From Methanocella sp. (lineage in GTDB: Archaea > Halobacteriota > Methanocellia > Methanocellales > Methanocellaceae): DNA of 14,518 bases. The position numbers and the translations under genes are program-made. Location of the stretch: positions 1 to 14,518 of the forward strand of contig NZ_DATJPM010000066.1 in NCBI RefSeq assembly GCF_035506375.1, written 5' to 3'. Below, piece after piece: positions 1 to 6,377 of the stretch. Each line of letters begins with the position of its first letter. Positions within the stretch are counted from its first letter, which is position 1. The notes under the pieces are model-generated. The model ran no database searches, was not told the DNA's origin, and saw only the letters and a program-made list of their open reading frames with translations.

Positions 1-572
1 GGGACCGGGCGGCCCTCAACGCCTACGAGCGCCGGGGCAACGCCGGCACGCTAGACTACGCGGAGGACGAGCTCAGGCTGCTAGCCACACTTAAGGACGT
101 AAAAGCGCAGATAGCGGAGGCGGAGGCAGTGACGAAGGCCATGAGCGAGCAGGCCGAGAGCCTGAGGGAGCTCGAGGCGTCAATCGGCAAGAAGGGCGCT
201 GCGACCCAGAAGCGTATCGAGGAATGGGAGAGCTCGTTCGACACGAAGTACAACGACCTGCTGAAGCGCGTCGAGGATGAGGTGGCCGCGCTGGAGCAGA
301 GAAACAGGGAGCTTATAACCTTCGCCAGGGCGCAGGAGGAGATCTTCAACGCCCGGAGCGCCGAAATAACGAGCAAAGCGGACGCGAGCGAGGCCGGCAT
401 AAGGCAGGCCAGCGACAACGCCTACCAGGAGATGAGCGACATCCTCGTCTCCATGAAGAAGGCCCAGAAGGAGTTCGAGACCTCCATCAGCGGAAAGCTG
501 GAAGAGGACAAGCAGACCATCGACCGCATCAAGTACATGCTCTCGACAATGAGCGACATCATCAAGTCGTAA
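1..572 (+). CDS. C-terminal part of a coiled-coil protein (5' end outside window)
   Basis: The reading frame is open from the first codon visible (position 3) to the TAA at 570-572, so about 189 residues of the C-terminus are seen and the start lies upstream. The sequence is almost all charged and small residues (Glu, Lys, Arg, Ala, Ser, Gln) with regularly spaced Leu, Ile and Met, as expected of a long alpha-helical coiled coil. There is no membrane segment, no cysteine and no catalytic motif in the visible part. I do not recognise a family. It could be a structural or scaffold protein, or the coiled-coil arm of a larger protein whose head is outside the window. The next gene, for L10e, has its own promoter, so no shared operon is implied. 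Confidence 0.75.
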   Translation, partial: DRAALNAYERRGNAGTLDYAEDELRLLATLKDVKAQIAEAEAVTKAMSEQAESLRELEASIGKKGAATQKRIEEWESSFDTKYNDLLKRVEDEVAALEQRNRELITFARAQEEIFNARSAEITSKADASEAGIRQASDNAYQEMSDILVSMKKAQKEFETSISGKLEEDKQTIDRIKYMLSTMSDIIKS

Positions 573-573
573 A

Positions 574-582
574 GTTTATAAG
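574..582 (+). promoter_or_regulatory. TATA box for the L10e gene
   Basis: The sequence GTTTATAAG preceded by AAA resembles an archaeal TATA box with a purine-rich BRE. Transcription would start near 600-606, leaving a leader of about 30 nt that contains the GGAG ribosome binding site at 623-626. A weaker alternative box, GTTTAAGA, lies at 593-600. Confidence 0.5.
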
Positions 583-634
583 ACACAAAGGCGTTTAAGA
601 ACTTCGTCTTTTCACTTTAACAGGAGAATTGATC

Positions 635-1153
635 ATGGCGAGAAAACCAGGAAGGATGTATAAGAACTTCTCAGGCCCGGCCTACACCAGGAGAGAGTAC
701 ATGGGCGGTGTGCCAGGCGTTAAGGTCACCCAGTTCGATATGGGCAACCTCACGGACGAGTTGCCAATAGCGGTCACGCTAGTCGTCAACGAGACGTGCC
801 AGATCCGGCACGACGCCCTCGAGGCGGCCCGTATTTCTGCTAACAGGTACCTGATGAGCGACGTGGGCAAGCAGGATTACAGGTTCAAGGTAAGGGTCTA
901 CCCCCACCAGGTCCTCAGGGAGAACAAGCAGGCCACCGGCGCCGGCGCAGACCGTGTCTCGGATGGCATGCGCAGGGCTTTCGGCAAGGCCGTCGGCACC
1001 GCGGCCCGCGTATACAGCGGCCAGGGCGTCTTTACCATTTACACCAACAAGGCGAACTTCGAGAAGGCAAAAGAAGCGCTGCGCAGGGCCGGCCACAAGC
1101 TGCCCACCCCGCACAGGCTGGTCGTCGAGAAGGGCGCTGAGCTGGTAAAGTAA
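635..1153 (+). CDS. rpl10e: 50S ribosomal protein L10e (uL16 family)
   Basis: This encodes the archaeal/eukaryotic L10e protein, the counterpart of bacterial L16, a large-subunit protein near the tRNA-binding region and the central protuberance. The 172-residue product begins MARKPGRMYKNFSGPAYTRR, which matches the conserved L10e N-terminus, and the length is normal for archaea. The ATG at 635 is chosen because GGAG at 623-626 lies 8 nt upstream. A TTG at 629 is in frame but too close to that site. The gene appears monocistronic: it has a TATA box about 55-60 nt upstream and a hairpin plus T-rich stretch right after the stop. Lys/Arg-rich stretches fit rRNA binding. Confidence 0.96.
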   Translation: MARKPGRMYKNFSGPAYTRREYMGGVPGVKVTQFDMGNLTDELPIAVTLVVNETCQIRHDALEAARISANRYLMSDVGKQDYRFKVRVYPHQVLRENKQATGAGADRVSDGMRRAFGKAVGTAARVYSGQGVFTIYTNKANFEKAKEALRRAGHKLPTPHRLVVEKGAELVK

Positions 1154-1161
1154 ACATAAAA

Positions 1162-1190
1162 GGGCATTTTGCCCGTCTCTTTTCTATTTC
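1162..1190 (+). terminator. Hairpin and T-rich tract after the L10e gene
   Basis: GGGCA (1162-1166) pairs with TGCCC (1170-1174) around a TTT loop. A pyrimidine/T-rich stretch follows from 1176. It starts 9 nt after the L10e stop codon. Archaeal termination depends mainly on U-tracts, so the T-rich part may matter more than the short stem. Confidence 0.5.
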
Positions 1191-1239
1191 TGTTCTAAAC
1201 TTAAGCAGCAAATCAGATTGCTATTTTTGAATAAGCGGC

Positions 1240-1253
1240 AAAGCGGCCGCTTT
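1240..1253. repeat. 14-bp perfect palindrome in the L10e-aIF2beta spacer
   Basis: AAAGCGGCCGCTTT is its own reverse complement and is followed by further T residues. It lies in the 176-nt gene-free spacer, upstream of the possible aIF2beta TATA boxes. It could be an additional termination structure or a protein-binding site; nothing in the sequence decides between these. Confidence 0.4.
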
Positions 1254-1299
1254 TCGCCAGCAACAGTACCAAAACCTTATTAAAGATGATGCGGATAGG

Positions 1300-1309
1300 A
1301 CTATTAAAT
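1300..1309 (+). promoter_or_regulatory. Possible TATA box for aIF2beta (leaderless start)
   Basis: ACTATTAAAT is centred about 25 nt before the ATG at 1330, the distance expected if transcription starts at or next to the start codon. No Shine-Dalgarno sequence precedes that ATG, which supports a leaderless mRNA. A second candidate, CTTATTAAAG, lies at 1276-1285 and would give a leader of about 20 nt. Confidence 0.4.
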
Positions 1310-1329
1310 CGCGCTATAGAAGTGTAACA

Positions 1330-1947
1330 ATGGATAATTACGATGCTTTATTAAACCGGGCCGTCTCGAAGACGCCCCAGCTTGAACTGAGCGGCGAGCG
1401 CTTCCAGGTGCCCCGGCCGAAGGTCTTTGCGGAGGGCCGCACTACCGTCTGGGAGAACTACGAGGAAATCCGGGAGAAGCTTAACCGCGATACCGAGCAT
1501 TTCGGCAAGTTCATCCTCCGCGAGCTCGGCACGGCCGGCAAGGTCGAGGGTAATCGCATGATTCTTCAGGGCCACTTTACTTCGGACGCCATCAACGCGC
1601 TGGTAAACGATTATGTCGCCGAGTACGTCAAGTGCGCCGAATGCGGCAGGCCGGACACCAAGCTCATCAAGTACGACCGCGTCACGACGCTGAAGTGCGA
1701 CGCCTGCGGCGCCCAGCGGTCCATCCAGAAGCGCCGGTCCCGTACCATAACCGAGAAGCCCGCGGCAGCCATCGAAGAGGGCAAGACCTACGAGCTCAAG
1801 ATCGAGACCACCGGCAAGAAGGGCGACGGCATCGCCAAGGTCGACAAGTTCACTATCTTCGTGAACGGTGCCCGGCCGGGCGAGATCGTCAAGGCCAAGA
1901 TCAATAAGGTCGACGGTACCCGCGCCTTCGCAGTGCGCGAGCACTAA
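1330..1947 (+). CDS. Translation initiation factor aIF2 subunit beta with C-terminal TRAM domain
   Basis: The protein is the beta subunit of the archaeal aIF2 heterotrimer, which delivers initiator Met-tRNA to the small ribosomal subunit. The 205 residues contain an N-terminal helix, the aIF2beta/aIF5 core (about 30-100, including the GHFTSDAINALV stretch) and a C4 zinc ribbon with cysteines at 102, 105, 123 and 126. About 60 residues follow (148-205) that read as a TRAM domain, a small beta-barrel RNA-binding module (KGDGIAKVDKFTIFVNGARPG). Ordinary archaeal aIF2beta stops after the zinc ribbon at about 140 residues. The TRAM fusion is known from some methanogens. The start is the only well-placed ATG; no ribosome binding site is visible, so translation is probably leaderless. 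Confidence 0.93.
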   Translation: MDNYDALLNRAVSKTPQLELSGERFQVPRPKVFAEGRTTVWENYEEIREKLNRDTEHFGKFILRELGTAGKVEGNRMILQGHFTSDAINALVNDYVAEYVKCAECGRPDTKLIKYDRVTTLKCDACGAQRSIQKRRSRTITEKPAAAIEEGKTYELKIETTGKKGDGIAKVDKFTIFVNGARPGEIVKAKINKVDGTRAFAVREH

Positions 1948-1949
1948 AC

Positions 1950-1960
1950 TTTTTTCTTTT
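1950..1960 (+). terminator. T-tract terminator after aIF2beta
   Basis: TTTTTTCTTTT starts 2 nt after the aIF2beta stop and runs into the stop codon of the convergent hydrolase gene. Archaeal RNA polymerase terminates at such U-runs without needing a hairpin. Only 11 nt separate the two convergent stop codons. Confidence 0.45.
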
Positions 1961-2792
1961 ACAATTCTATTTTTATCCCATACGACTTTTCCGGGTTGTC
2001 CTTATGTATCTTATAAAAGGTCTCTTCGGGCACGCCGTTGCTTATGGCCTCTTTGGTCTTCCGGGGAACGGTCTTCGGCCCTAGCACGGCGCCCGGCCTG
2101 TCGGGATCGTCGATATAGTCCGTCTCCATCATGAACCGCGTGCCCTGCGAGAGCGCTTCCTCGAGCGCTCCCCGGGAACAGATGACCGATGGGAAGACGT
2201 TCAGGGACTCGCATTCCCGGACCAGCGGCGGAGAGAAGTGCTTTATAACTTTATGGGGCTCCATGCGGGCCTGCTTAGCGATCTCCGAGATGCTCTCCAT
2301 GGTGCCCGGCTCGCTCTCCGTATGGAGCTGAATGGCGCAGTCCTCGTCAAGGCATAGGCCCATGGCATAGCGCATCAGCGCGTTCGAAGTCTCCCATAGC
2401 TCGGGGGAAACGGGATAATGCGGCCGGCCGCTCTTGATGGCCACGGCCCTGCCTTCGGCCACGTATTTCGCGGCGATCTCCAGCCCTTCCTTAACGATGG
2501 CATAAGCCCGCTCCCTGCCCAGAGACTCCGCCAGGCCGATGTATTCCGCAGGGTGGACGCCCACGACTGCATAGGCTTTGACGAGCTCGTTCGCCCGCCT
2601 TACGGCCTCGACGGTGTCGTCGAATACCGCCCTGAAGTCCTCGCCCTTCGCGATCGTCAGCCCCAGCTCGCCTGCCGGCAGCGAAACGATAAAGACGTGC
2701 GTGCCACCGGCGTTCTTGAACTCCCTGATGGCGTCCATGCCCCGGCCGCCTTTCAGGTTAATGTGCATATGGTCGTCTGTGATGGGCAGCAT
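1959..2792 (-). CDS. TatD-like metal-dependent hydrolase (archaeal branch)
   Basis: The 277-residue protein has the TatD/amidohydrolase TIM-barrel pattern: an N-terminal HxH metal pair (His8, His10 in TDDHMHI), further histidines at 157 (IQLHTESEPG) and 185 (VIKHFSPP), and the C-terminal metal aspartate at 225 (METDYIDDP). TatD relatives act as metal-dependent nucleases or phosphoesterases; the substrate here is unknown. The strand that usually carries the metal-bridging glutamate (GEIG/GECG) reads AVAIKSGRPHY, so this glutamate is absent and Lys120 stands nearby. The ATG at 2792 is preceded by GGAGG at 2800-2804, so the start is well supported. It is transcribed divergently from the next gene. 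Confidence 0.8.
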   Translation of the reverse strand: MLPITDDHMHINLKGGRGMDAIREFKNAGGTHVFIVSLPAGELGLTIAKGEDFRAVFDDTVEAVRRANELVKAYAVVGVHPAEYIGLAESLGRERAYAIVKEGLEIAAKYVAEGRAVAIKSGRPHYPVSPELWETSNALMRYAMGLCLDEDCAIQLHTESEPGTMESISEIAKQARMEPHKVIKHFSPPLVRECESLNVFPSVICSRGALEEALSQGTRFMMETDYIDDPDRPGAVLGPKTVPRKTKEAISNGVPEETFYKIHKDNPEKSYGIKIEL

Positions 2793-2828
2793 CGCTCGCC
2801 CTCCAGCTATCCTTTAGCCCGCGGAGCC

Positions 2829-2841
2829 CATAAAAATAACC
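2829..2841 (-). promoter_or_regulatory. TATA box for the TatD-like gene
   Basis: Read on the minus strand, the segment is an A/T-rich GTTATTTTTATG about 40-50 nt before the ATG at 2792. It would give a leader of roughly 20 nt containing the GGAGG site. It shares the 117-nt divergent spacer with the promoter of the membrane protein gene. Confidence 0.4.
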
Positions 2842-2867
2842 TTCACAAAAAGCTATTTACCATACTT

Positions 2868-2878
2868 GATTATATTAG
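2868..2878 (+). promoter_or_regulatory. TATA box for the RMD1-like membrane protein gene
   Basis: GATTATATTAG gives a predicted transcription start near 2897-2902. That is very close to the candidate TTG start codons at 2901 and 2910, so the mRNA has little or no leader. Confidence 0.4.
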
Positions 2879-2909
2879 AGTCTGGACTATAAAGGGAAGA
2901 TTGATAATT

Positions 2910-4028
2910 TTGGCTCAAGCGAACGAGAGCCTGGCCATTAATAAGGGTAAGCTCATCTTTTTCGTCGTCTTCGACACCGGCGGAGAAGTGGACAAGGCCA
3001 CGCTTTCGAATATTTTCAAAGTGCAGGCCGGGCCCGAGTACAGCAAGCCCATCGAGACGGCGCCCGGGCAGATGACAGGCCTCATCGTGTCGGACAAAAA
3101 TAAGATCTGCAACGTCATGGCCCAGGCGGACATCTACGCCATGGGCGTCGGCATCGTCCGGGTCGAGTTCGAGGTACCGGAGGGCATGCTCGTCCAGGAG
3201 ATCATCAACGCCATGCACTCCAACGGCATATTCCTCGACGGCCTTGACCTGAACGCGTACGTCGGCCGGAAGATTGGCGATATCCGGGAACAGCTCAAGG
3301 CCTACACGAAGTCCAGGATATATTATAGCCCGACTCGTAAATACAGCATGCTCAGGCTTGACCAGTACACTCCCCCGCTCGACCAGGGCGAGCTCAAGGT
3401 CCAGTACGGCGCCGACATCACCCGGTTCCTTTCGGGCGAGTCCACGGCCCGCAGGCTCCATGGCAAGGAGATCGCAGATAAGCTGTCTCACGATATCTCG
3501 TATTACGATGAGGACCTGTTCCTGGTCTCATATGAGGCGGCCTTTGTCAAGGGCTGCGACGATTATTTTATCGACCTCCGCCATTACCTGGAGCTGGGCC
3601 TGGCGCTGGCGTTCCTGTATCAGATATACGACTGGAAGATGGACGCCGAGATCAGCGAGGCCTTTAAGGCCATCAAGAACTTTCAGACTCAGTCGATGTT
3701 CGGGCAGCTCTTCAGCCACTCCACACGCCGACTGGAAAAAGCACTGCTCAAGGTAAGCGAGATCAAGCTGGACATCCTGGATAACCTCGAGGACCTGATG
3801 AACCCCCTTAAGGTCACGTCCGACTGGTACTACCAGGGCACCTACGAGCACATCATCCGCCTCATCAAGGTCAGGGAATACGAGAGCATCGTCACGCAGA
3901 AAATAGATGCCTTAGAGGATCTCTACTCGACGGCGCAGGAGCTCTCCTACAGCAAGATCGCGCTGATCACCGAGGTCGTCGTCATACTACTGATCGCCTT
4001 CGAGGTCATCGCCTTTCTGCCACATTAG
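2910..4028 (+). CDS. RMD1/DUF155-like protein with C-terminal membrane anchor
   Basis: The 372-residue product resembles the RMD1/RMND1 (DUF155) family: an N-terminal alpha/beta part, a helical region with charged heptads (about 225-335) and a closing pattern of LDAL-type helices followed by one hydrophobic segment (about 350-369), ending FLPH. In eukaryotes family members are mitochondrial membrane proteins; the role in archaea is unknown. The assignment rests on overall layout and the C-terminal pattern, not on a motif search. The frame stays open far upstream, across the divergent hydrolase gene, but that extension is an antisense shadow. The TATA box at 2868-2878 limits the start to TTG 2910 (chosen) or TTG 2901. 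The 3' end overlaps the convergent small gene by 23 nt. Confidence 0.6.
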   Translation: MAQANESLAINKGKLIFFVVFDTGGEVDKATLSNIFKVQAGPEYSKPIETAPGQMTGLIVSDKNKICNVMAQADIYAMGVGIVRVEFEVPEGMLVQEIINAMHSNGIFLDGLDLNAYVGRKIGDIREQLKAYTKSRIYYSPTRKYSMLRLDQYTPPLDQGELKVQYGADITRFLSGESTARRLHGKEIADKLSHDISYYDEDLFLVSYEAAFVKGCDDYFIDLRHYLELGLALAFLYQIYDWKMDAEISEAFKAIKNFQTQSMFGQLFSHSTRRLEKALLKVSEIKLDILDNLEDLMNPLKVTSDWYYQGTYEHIIRLIKVREYESIVTQKIDALEDLYSTAQELSYSKIALITEVVVILLIAFEVIAFLPH

Positions 4029-4338
4029 ACAGGGAGTCGTCGATCTTTTTTATAGCGCTTTTCCCGGCGCCAGACGGGGCGTGATCCTTAAGACATTTTT
4101 TAATCGTCTCCAGGTCATCCGCTGTGATCAGGATGGTTTGCCCGGGCTTGAAAATAGAAACGGTACTTTTTATGAGCAGCATGTCGTCCGCCCGGCTCTC
4201 CTGGACGACTGCGGCTTCCAGGGAGCCTCCTGCGGCCTCATCCAGCAGGCGGTCCTCGCGGCCCGATTGCGCATCGCAGGCACGCCTGATCGCGTCCAGC
4301 TCCTCCGCATTAAATACGACCTTATAGAATTGGGGCAT
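4006..4338 (-). CDS. Small hypothetical protein with an internal duplication
   Basis: I do not recognise a family for this 110-residue, probably cytoplasmic protein. Two segments look like copies of each other: residues 8-20 (VFNAEELDAIRRA) and 70-82 (LITADDLETIKKC). Each is a hydrophobic strand, an N-cap (N/T-A-E/D-E/D-L) and a basic amphipathic helix. The middle (25-50) is acidic and Ala-rich. The ATG at 4338 is chosen over the adjacent TTG at 4341. There is no Shine-Dalgarno sequence, but TTTTATTA (minus strand, 4364-4371) lies about 29 nt upstream, suggesting leaderless transcription. It follows the hydrogenase protease gene by 51 nt on the same strand, so read-through from that operon is also possible. 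Its end overlaps the convergent membrane-protein gene. Confidence 0.65.
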   Translation of the reverse strand: MPQFYKVVFNAEELDAIRRACDAQSGREDRLLDEAAGGSLEAAVVQESRADDMLLIKSTVSIFKPGQTILITADDLETIKKCLKDHAPSGAGKSAIKKIDDSLSNVAERR

Positions 4339-4363
4339 CAATAGTGGATATTTATGGACGGGC

Positions 4364-4371
4364 TAATAAAA
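4364..4371 (-). promoter_or_regulatory. Possible TATA box for the small duplicated-motif protein
   Basis: On the minus strand this reads TTTTATTA, centred about 29 nt before the ATG at 4338. It falls in the 51-nt gap after the hydrogenase protease stop codon, so the small gene may have its own leaderless transcript. Confidence 0.35.
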
Positions 4372-4389
4372 CTTATAGAAGAAAAAGGC

Positions 4390-4848
4390 TTATTTGAGCT
4401 CTTTAAGCACCAGGTCGAGGACTTCGGGTATGGCGCCTTCGACCTCGGGCGTGAGATCCTTCGTAAATTCGGCCACTCTCTTGACCTCCACGCCGATTAT
4501 TACTATGACGTCGGGCATCTTCTGGACGACCCGGCCCACGTTGATCGTGTCGACGAGGTTCAGGTCGTGCAGCGAGAGCATGAACATGTCCGAAGGAGGC
4601 AGCTCCTTATCCGTGAACTCGTAGACAGTTCCGGGCGGCTCATTTCCCGTCTGCACGGCGTCTACGATGATCACTTTGTCGGCGTCCTCGATCCAGCTCA
4701 GGATGGCCATGCCGCCCACGCCGGCGTCGATGATCTCGACGTTTTCGGGTAATTTCATTTCCTGCAGGCGCTCGATGACGCGTATGCCCACGCCGTCGTC
4801 GCCCATGAGCATATTGCCGCAGCCGAGGATCTTGATATTTTTCGTCAT
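4390..4848 (-). CDS. Hydrogenase maturation protease (HycI/HybD/FrhD-type, peptidase M52)
   Basis: This endopeptidase removes the C-terminal tail of a [NiFe]-hydrogenase large subunit after nickel insertion. The 152 residues show the family's N-terminal motif GCGNMLMGDDGVG (9-21), the IDAGVGG loop (40-46), and the three expected nickel ligands: Asp17 in the DDG motif, Asp63 in IIVDAV and His94 in LSLHD. Length is typical. The target hydrogenase is not encoded in the window; in a methanogen it could be the F420-reducing, membrane-bound or methyl-viologen type. The start ATG overlaps the stop of the upstream UMP kinase gene in an ATGA, so translation is probably coupled. Confidence 0.92.
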   Translation of the reverse strand: MTKNIKILGCGNMLMGDDGVGIRVIERLQEMKLPENVEIIDAGVGGMAILSWIEDADKVIIVDAVQTGNEPPGTVYEFTDKELPPSDMFMLSLHDLNLVDTINVGRVVQKMPDVIVIIGVEVKRVAEFTKDLTPEVEGAIPEVLDLVLKELK

Positions 4849-5516
4849 TTTATGAGCGTTCCGATCTTTTTGCCTTTCACGGCCACGATGATATTATTCG
4901 GGTCGTCCCCGTTGATGACGACCATCGGGATGTGCGACCGCTTCACGATCTGGGCGCCCAGCATGTCGAAGATGTTGTTCGCGCCTGCGGTCATCTCCAT
5001 TTTTGCGACGAGCTCGAGCAACTGCTGGGGCGTCATGTGCTCGATCTTCTTCGCATTCTTGTCCACCTTCGGGTCGGCCGTATAGACGCCGTCCACGGAA
5101 GTCGTCCTGATCAAAAGGTCCGCATGGACATATTCCGCGAGGATGGCCGCAACGGCATCGGTCGTCTGGCCGGGCTGCACGCCTCCCATGATGACGATCT
5201 TGCCGGAATACATGGCAAGGTTGGCCTCCTGGTAATCCCTGGGAGGCTCGGGATAAGCGGCGTCGTTCATGGCCGAAATGAGCAGGCGGGCGTTAAGCCT
5301 CGACACGCCGATGCCGATGAGGTCCCTCATGGCGTTGCTCGCCTTCAATTCCTTCGTGACGTTGATGTATTCCCTCGCGGGCGTGCCGCCCCCGACGACC
5401 ACCAGAACAGTATGTTCCTTTGCCAGCGACCGGATGACCTTCGCGTAATCGCTGAAACGCTTCGCCTCCAGGCTCGGGGCAATGGCTGAGCCACCGACTT
5501 TGATGACGATCCTCAT
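4845..5516 (-). CDS. pyrH: UMP kinase (uridylate kinase), archaeal type
   Basis: It phosphorylates UMP to UDP with ATP in pyrimidine nucleotide synthesis. The 223-residue protein belongs to the amino-acid-kinase fold: an N-terminal phosphate loop (IKVGGSA, 5-11), a second glycine-rich loop (VVVGGGTPARE, 39-49), the family's PGQTTDAVAA segment (115-124) and the nucleotide-binding DGVYTADPK (142-150). The last two, together with the short length, point to archaeal UMP kinase rather than aspartokinase, acetylglutamate kinase or isopentenyl phosphate kinase. It is the first gene of a two-gene unit with the hydrogenase protease. No strong ribosome binding site is seen before the ATG at 5516. Confidence 0.9.
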   Translation of the reverse strand: MRIVIKVGGSAIAPSLEAKRFSDYAKVIRSLAKEHTVLVVVGGGTPAREYINVTKELKASNAMRDLIGIGVSRLNARLLISAMNDAAYPEPPRDYQEANLAMYSGKIVIMGGVQPGQTTDAVAAILAEYVHADLLIRTTSVDGVYTADPKVDKNAKKIEHMTPQQLLELVAKMEMTAGANNIFDMLGAQIVKRSHIPMVVINGDDPNNIIVAVKGKKIGTLIK

Positions 5517-5594
5517 GATATCCCGAGCCTTAAATGAACCATTCAGTACTAAAACATTTCGATGAGCAGGAAAAACGGATGCGTGAGGTTTTTA

Positions 5595-5619
5595 GCGGCT
5601 TCCCGCTGCGGGAAGCCGC
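5595..5619. repeat. Strong hairpin (11-bp perfect stem) in the UMP kinase upstream region
   Basis: GCGGCTTCCCG (5595-5605) and CGGGAAGCCGC (5609-5619) are perfect inverted repeats around the loop CTG. The spacer 5517-5720 separates two minus-strand genes. The hairpin lies about 100 nt beyond the stop of the surface-protein gene and 79 nt before the UMP kinase start. No T-run follows on the minus strand, so it is not a classical intrinsic terminator. A second, weaker repeat (CCAACC at 5625-5630, GGTTGG at 5645-5650) adjoins it. Confidence 0.6.
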
Positions 5620-5720
5620 ATTTCCCAACCTTTGGTCAAATAGGGGTTGGTAACGGGCTCTCTTAATTCGGAGGTGAAATACCCGCCACCATACCGGATG
5701 TTGTTACACGGCTCCGGATC

Positions 5721-6323
5721 TCAATATCCGCCCATGCCCATGCCGCCATAGCCGCCCATTCCGGCGCCATAGCCTTCCATGCCCATGCCGCCAAGGCCTT
5801 TGCCCATGCCGCCGATGTTAGAGCCAATCCCCTTCCCGAGGCCCATGTTCGAGCCCTTGGACAGGCCGCCCATCGGGGCGTTCGCGGCCACCGGCGCGCC
5901 CGCTTCGCAGCCAAGAGGCACGGTATAGACCTGCGGTATCAGCGAGGTAACAGGCATCGAGCTCTGGACCGGCACCGTTACCGGAACGGTCATGCTGCTC
6001 ATTTCGGGCCTGACAAAGGGCACGGGCACTGTCTCCGGCACCACGACGACGCGCGGTACGACGCAGGTCGTTACATCCTGGACCGGCACGGTTACGGGAA
6101 CCGTCTGCGGGACGCAGGTGGTGGTCATGACCGGCACCTGGGTGGTGACCGGGACGTTGCACGATATGGTCGCTATGCAGTCCTGGGGCGCGCCATAGGC
6201 GACGGGGCCTCCACAGGCCGCCGGGCCGATGCCGCAGCCGAACTGGGCGGCCGCTGCCGGCGCGATGAGCGCCATAGTAAGCAGTACGATGACTGCCGAT
6301 AATATCCTGTATGCCATTTTCAT
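5721..6323 (-). CDS. Exported low-complexity protein with Val-Pro repeats and Gly/Met/Tyr-rich tail
   Basis: The 200-residue product starts with a Sec-type signal (Lys2, Arg6, hydrophobic 7-20, APAAAA cleavage region, predicted cut near 26). Residues 27-60 contain four cysteines. Residues 56-136 are dominated by Val, Pro and Thr, with the nonapeptide TVPVTVPVQ occurring twice exactly (74-82, 112-120). Residues 150-200 are Gly/Met/Tyr/Ser repeats ending GYGGMGMGGY. There are seven cysteines after the signal, suggesting disulfides or metal binding outside the cell. No family recognised; a structural envelope or surface protein is the natural reading. The ATG at 6323 is chosen because GGAAG (minus strand, 6331-6335) lies 7 nt upstream. 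An in-frame ATG at 6341 would add six residues before the signal. Confidence 0.75.
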   Translation of the reverse strand: MKMAYRILSAVIVLLTMALIAPAAAAQFGCGIGPAACGGPVAYGAPQDCIATISCNVPVTTQVPVMTTTCVPQTVPVTVPVQDVTTCVVPRVVVVPETVPVPFVRPEMSSMTVPVTVPVQSSMPVTSLIPQVYTVPLGCEAGAPVAANAPMGGLSKGSNMGLGKGIGSNIGGMGKGLGGMGMEGYGAGMGGYGGMGMGGY

Positions 6324-6357
6324 AACTACACTTCCTTTCATAGAACAATCCCGCCGG

Positions 6358-6372
6358 ATTATTATAATAATT
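6358..6372 (-). promoter_or_regulatory. TATA box for the exported repeat protein
   Basis: The segment is purely A/T and reads as TTATTATAATAAT on the minus strand. Transcription would begin near 6338-6340, giving a leader of about 15-18 nt with the GGAAG site. Confidence 0.45.
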
Positions 6373-6377
6373 ACCAT

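Noticed and set aside
2418..2909. Long N-terminal extension of the RMD1-like protein
   Set aside because: The frame is open only as an antisense shadow of the TatD-like gene and lies upstream of the TATA box at 2868-2878.
5595..5619. Intrinsic terminator for the exported-protein gene
   Set aside because: The downstream sequence on the minus strand is A-rich (TAAAAACC), not T-rich, so it is listed as a hairpin only.
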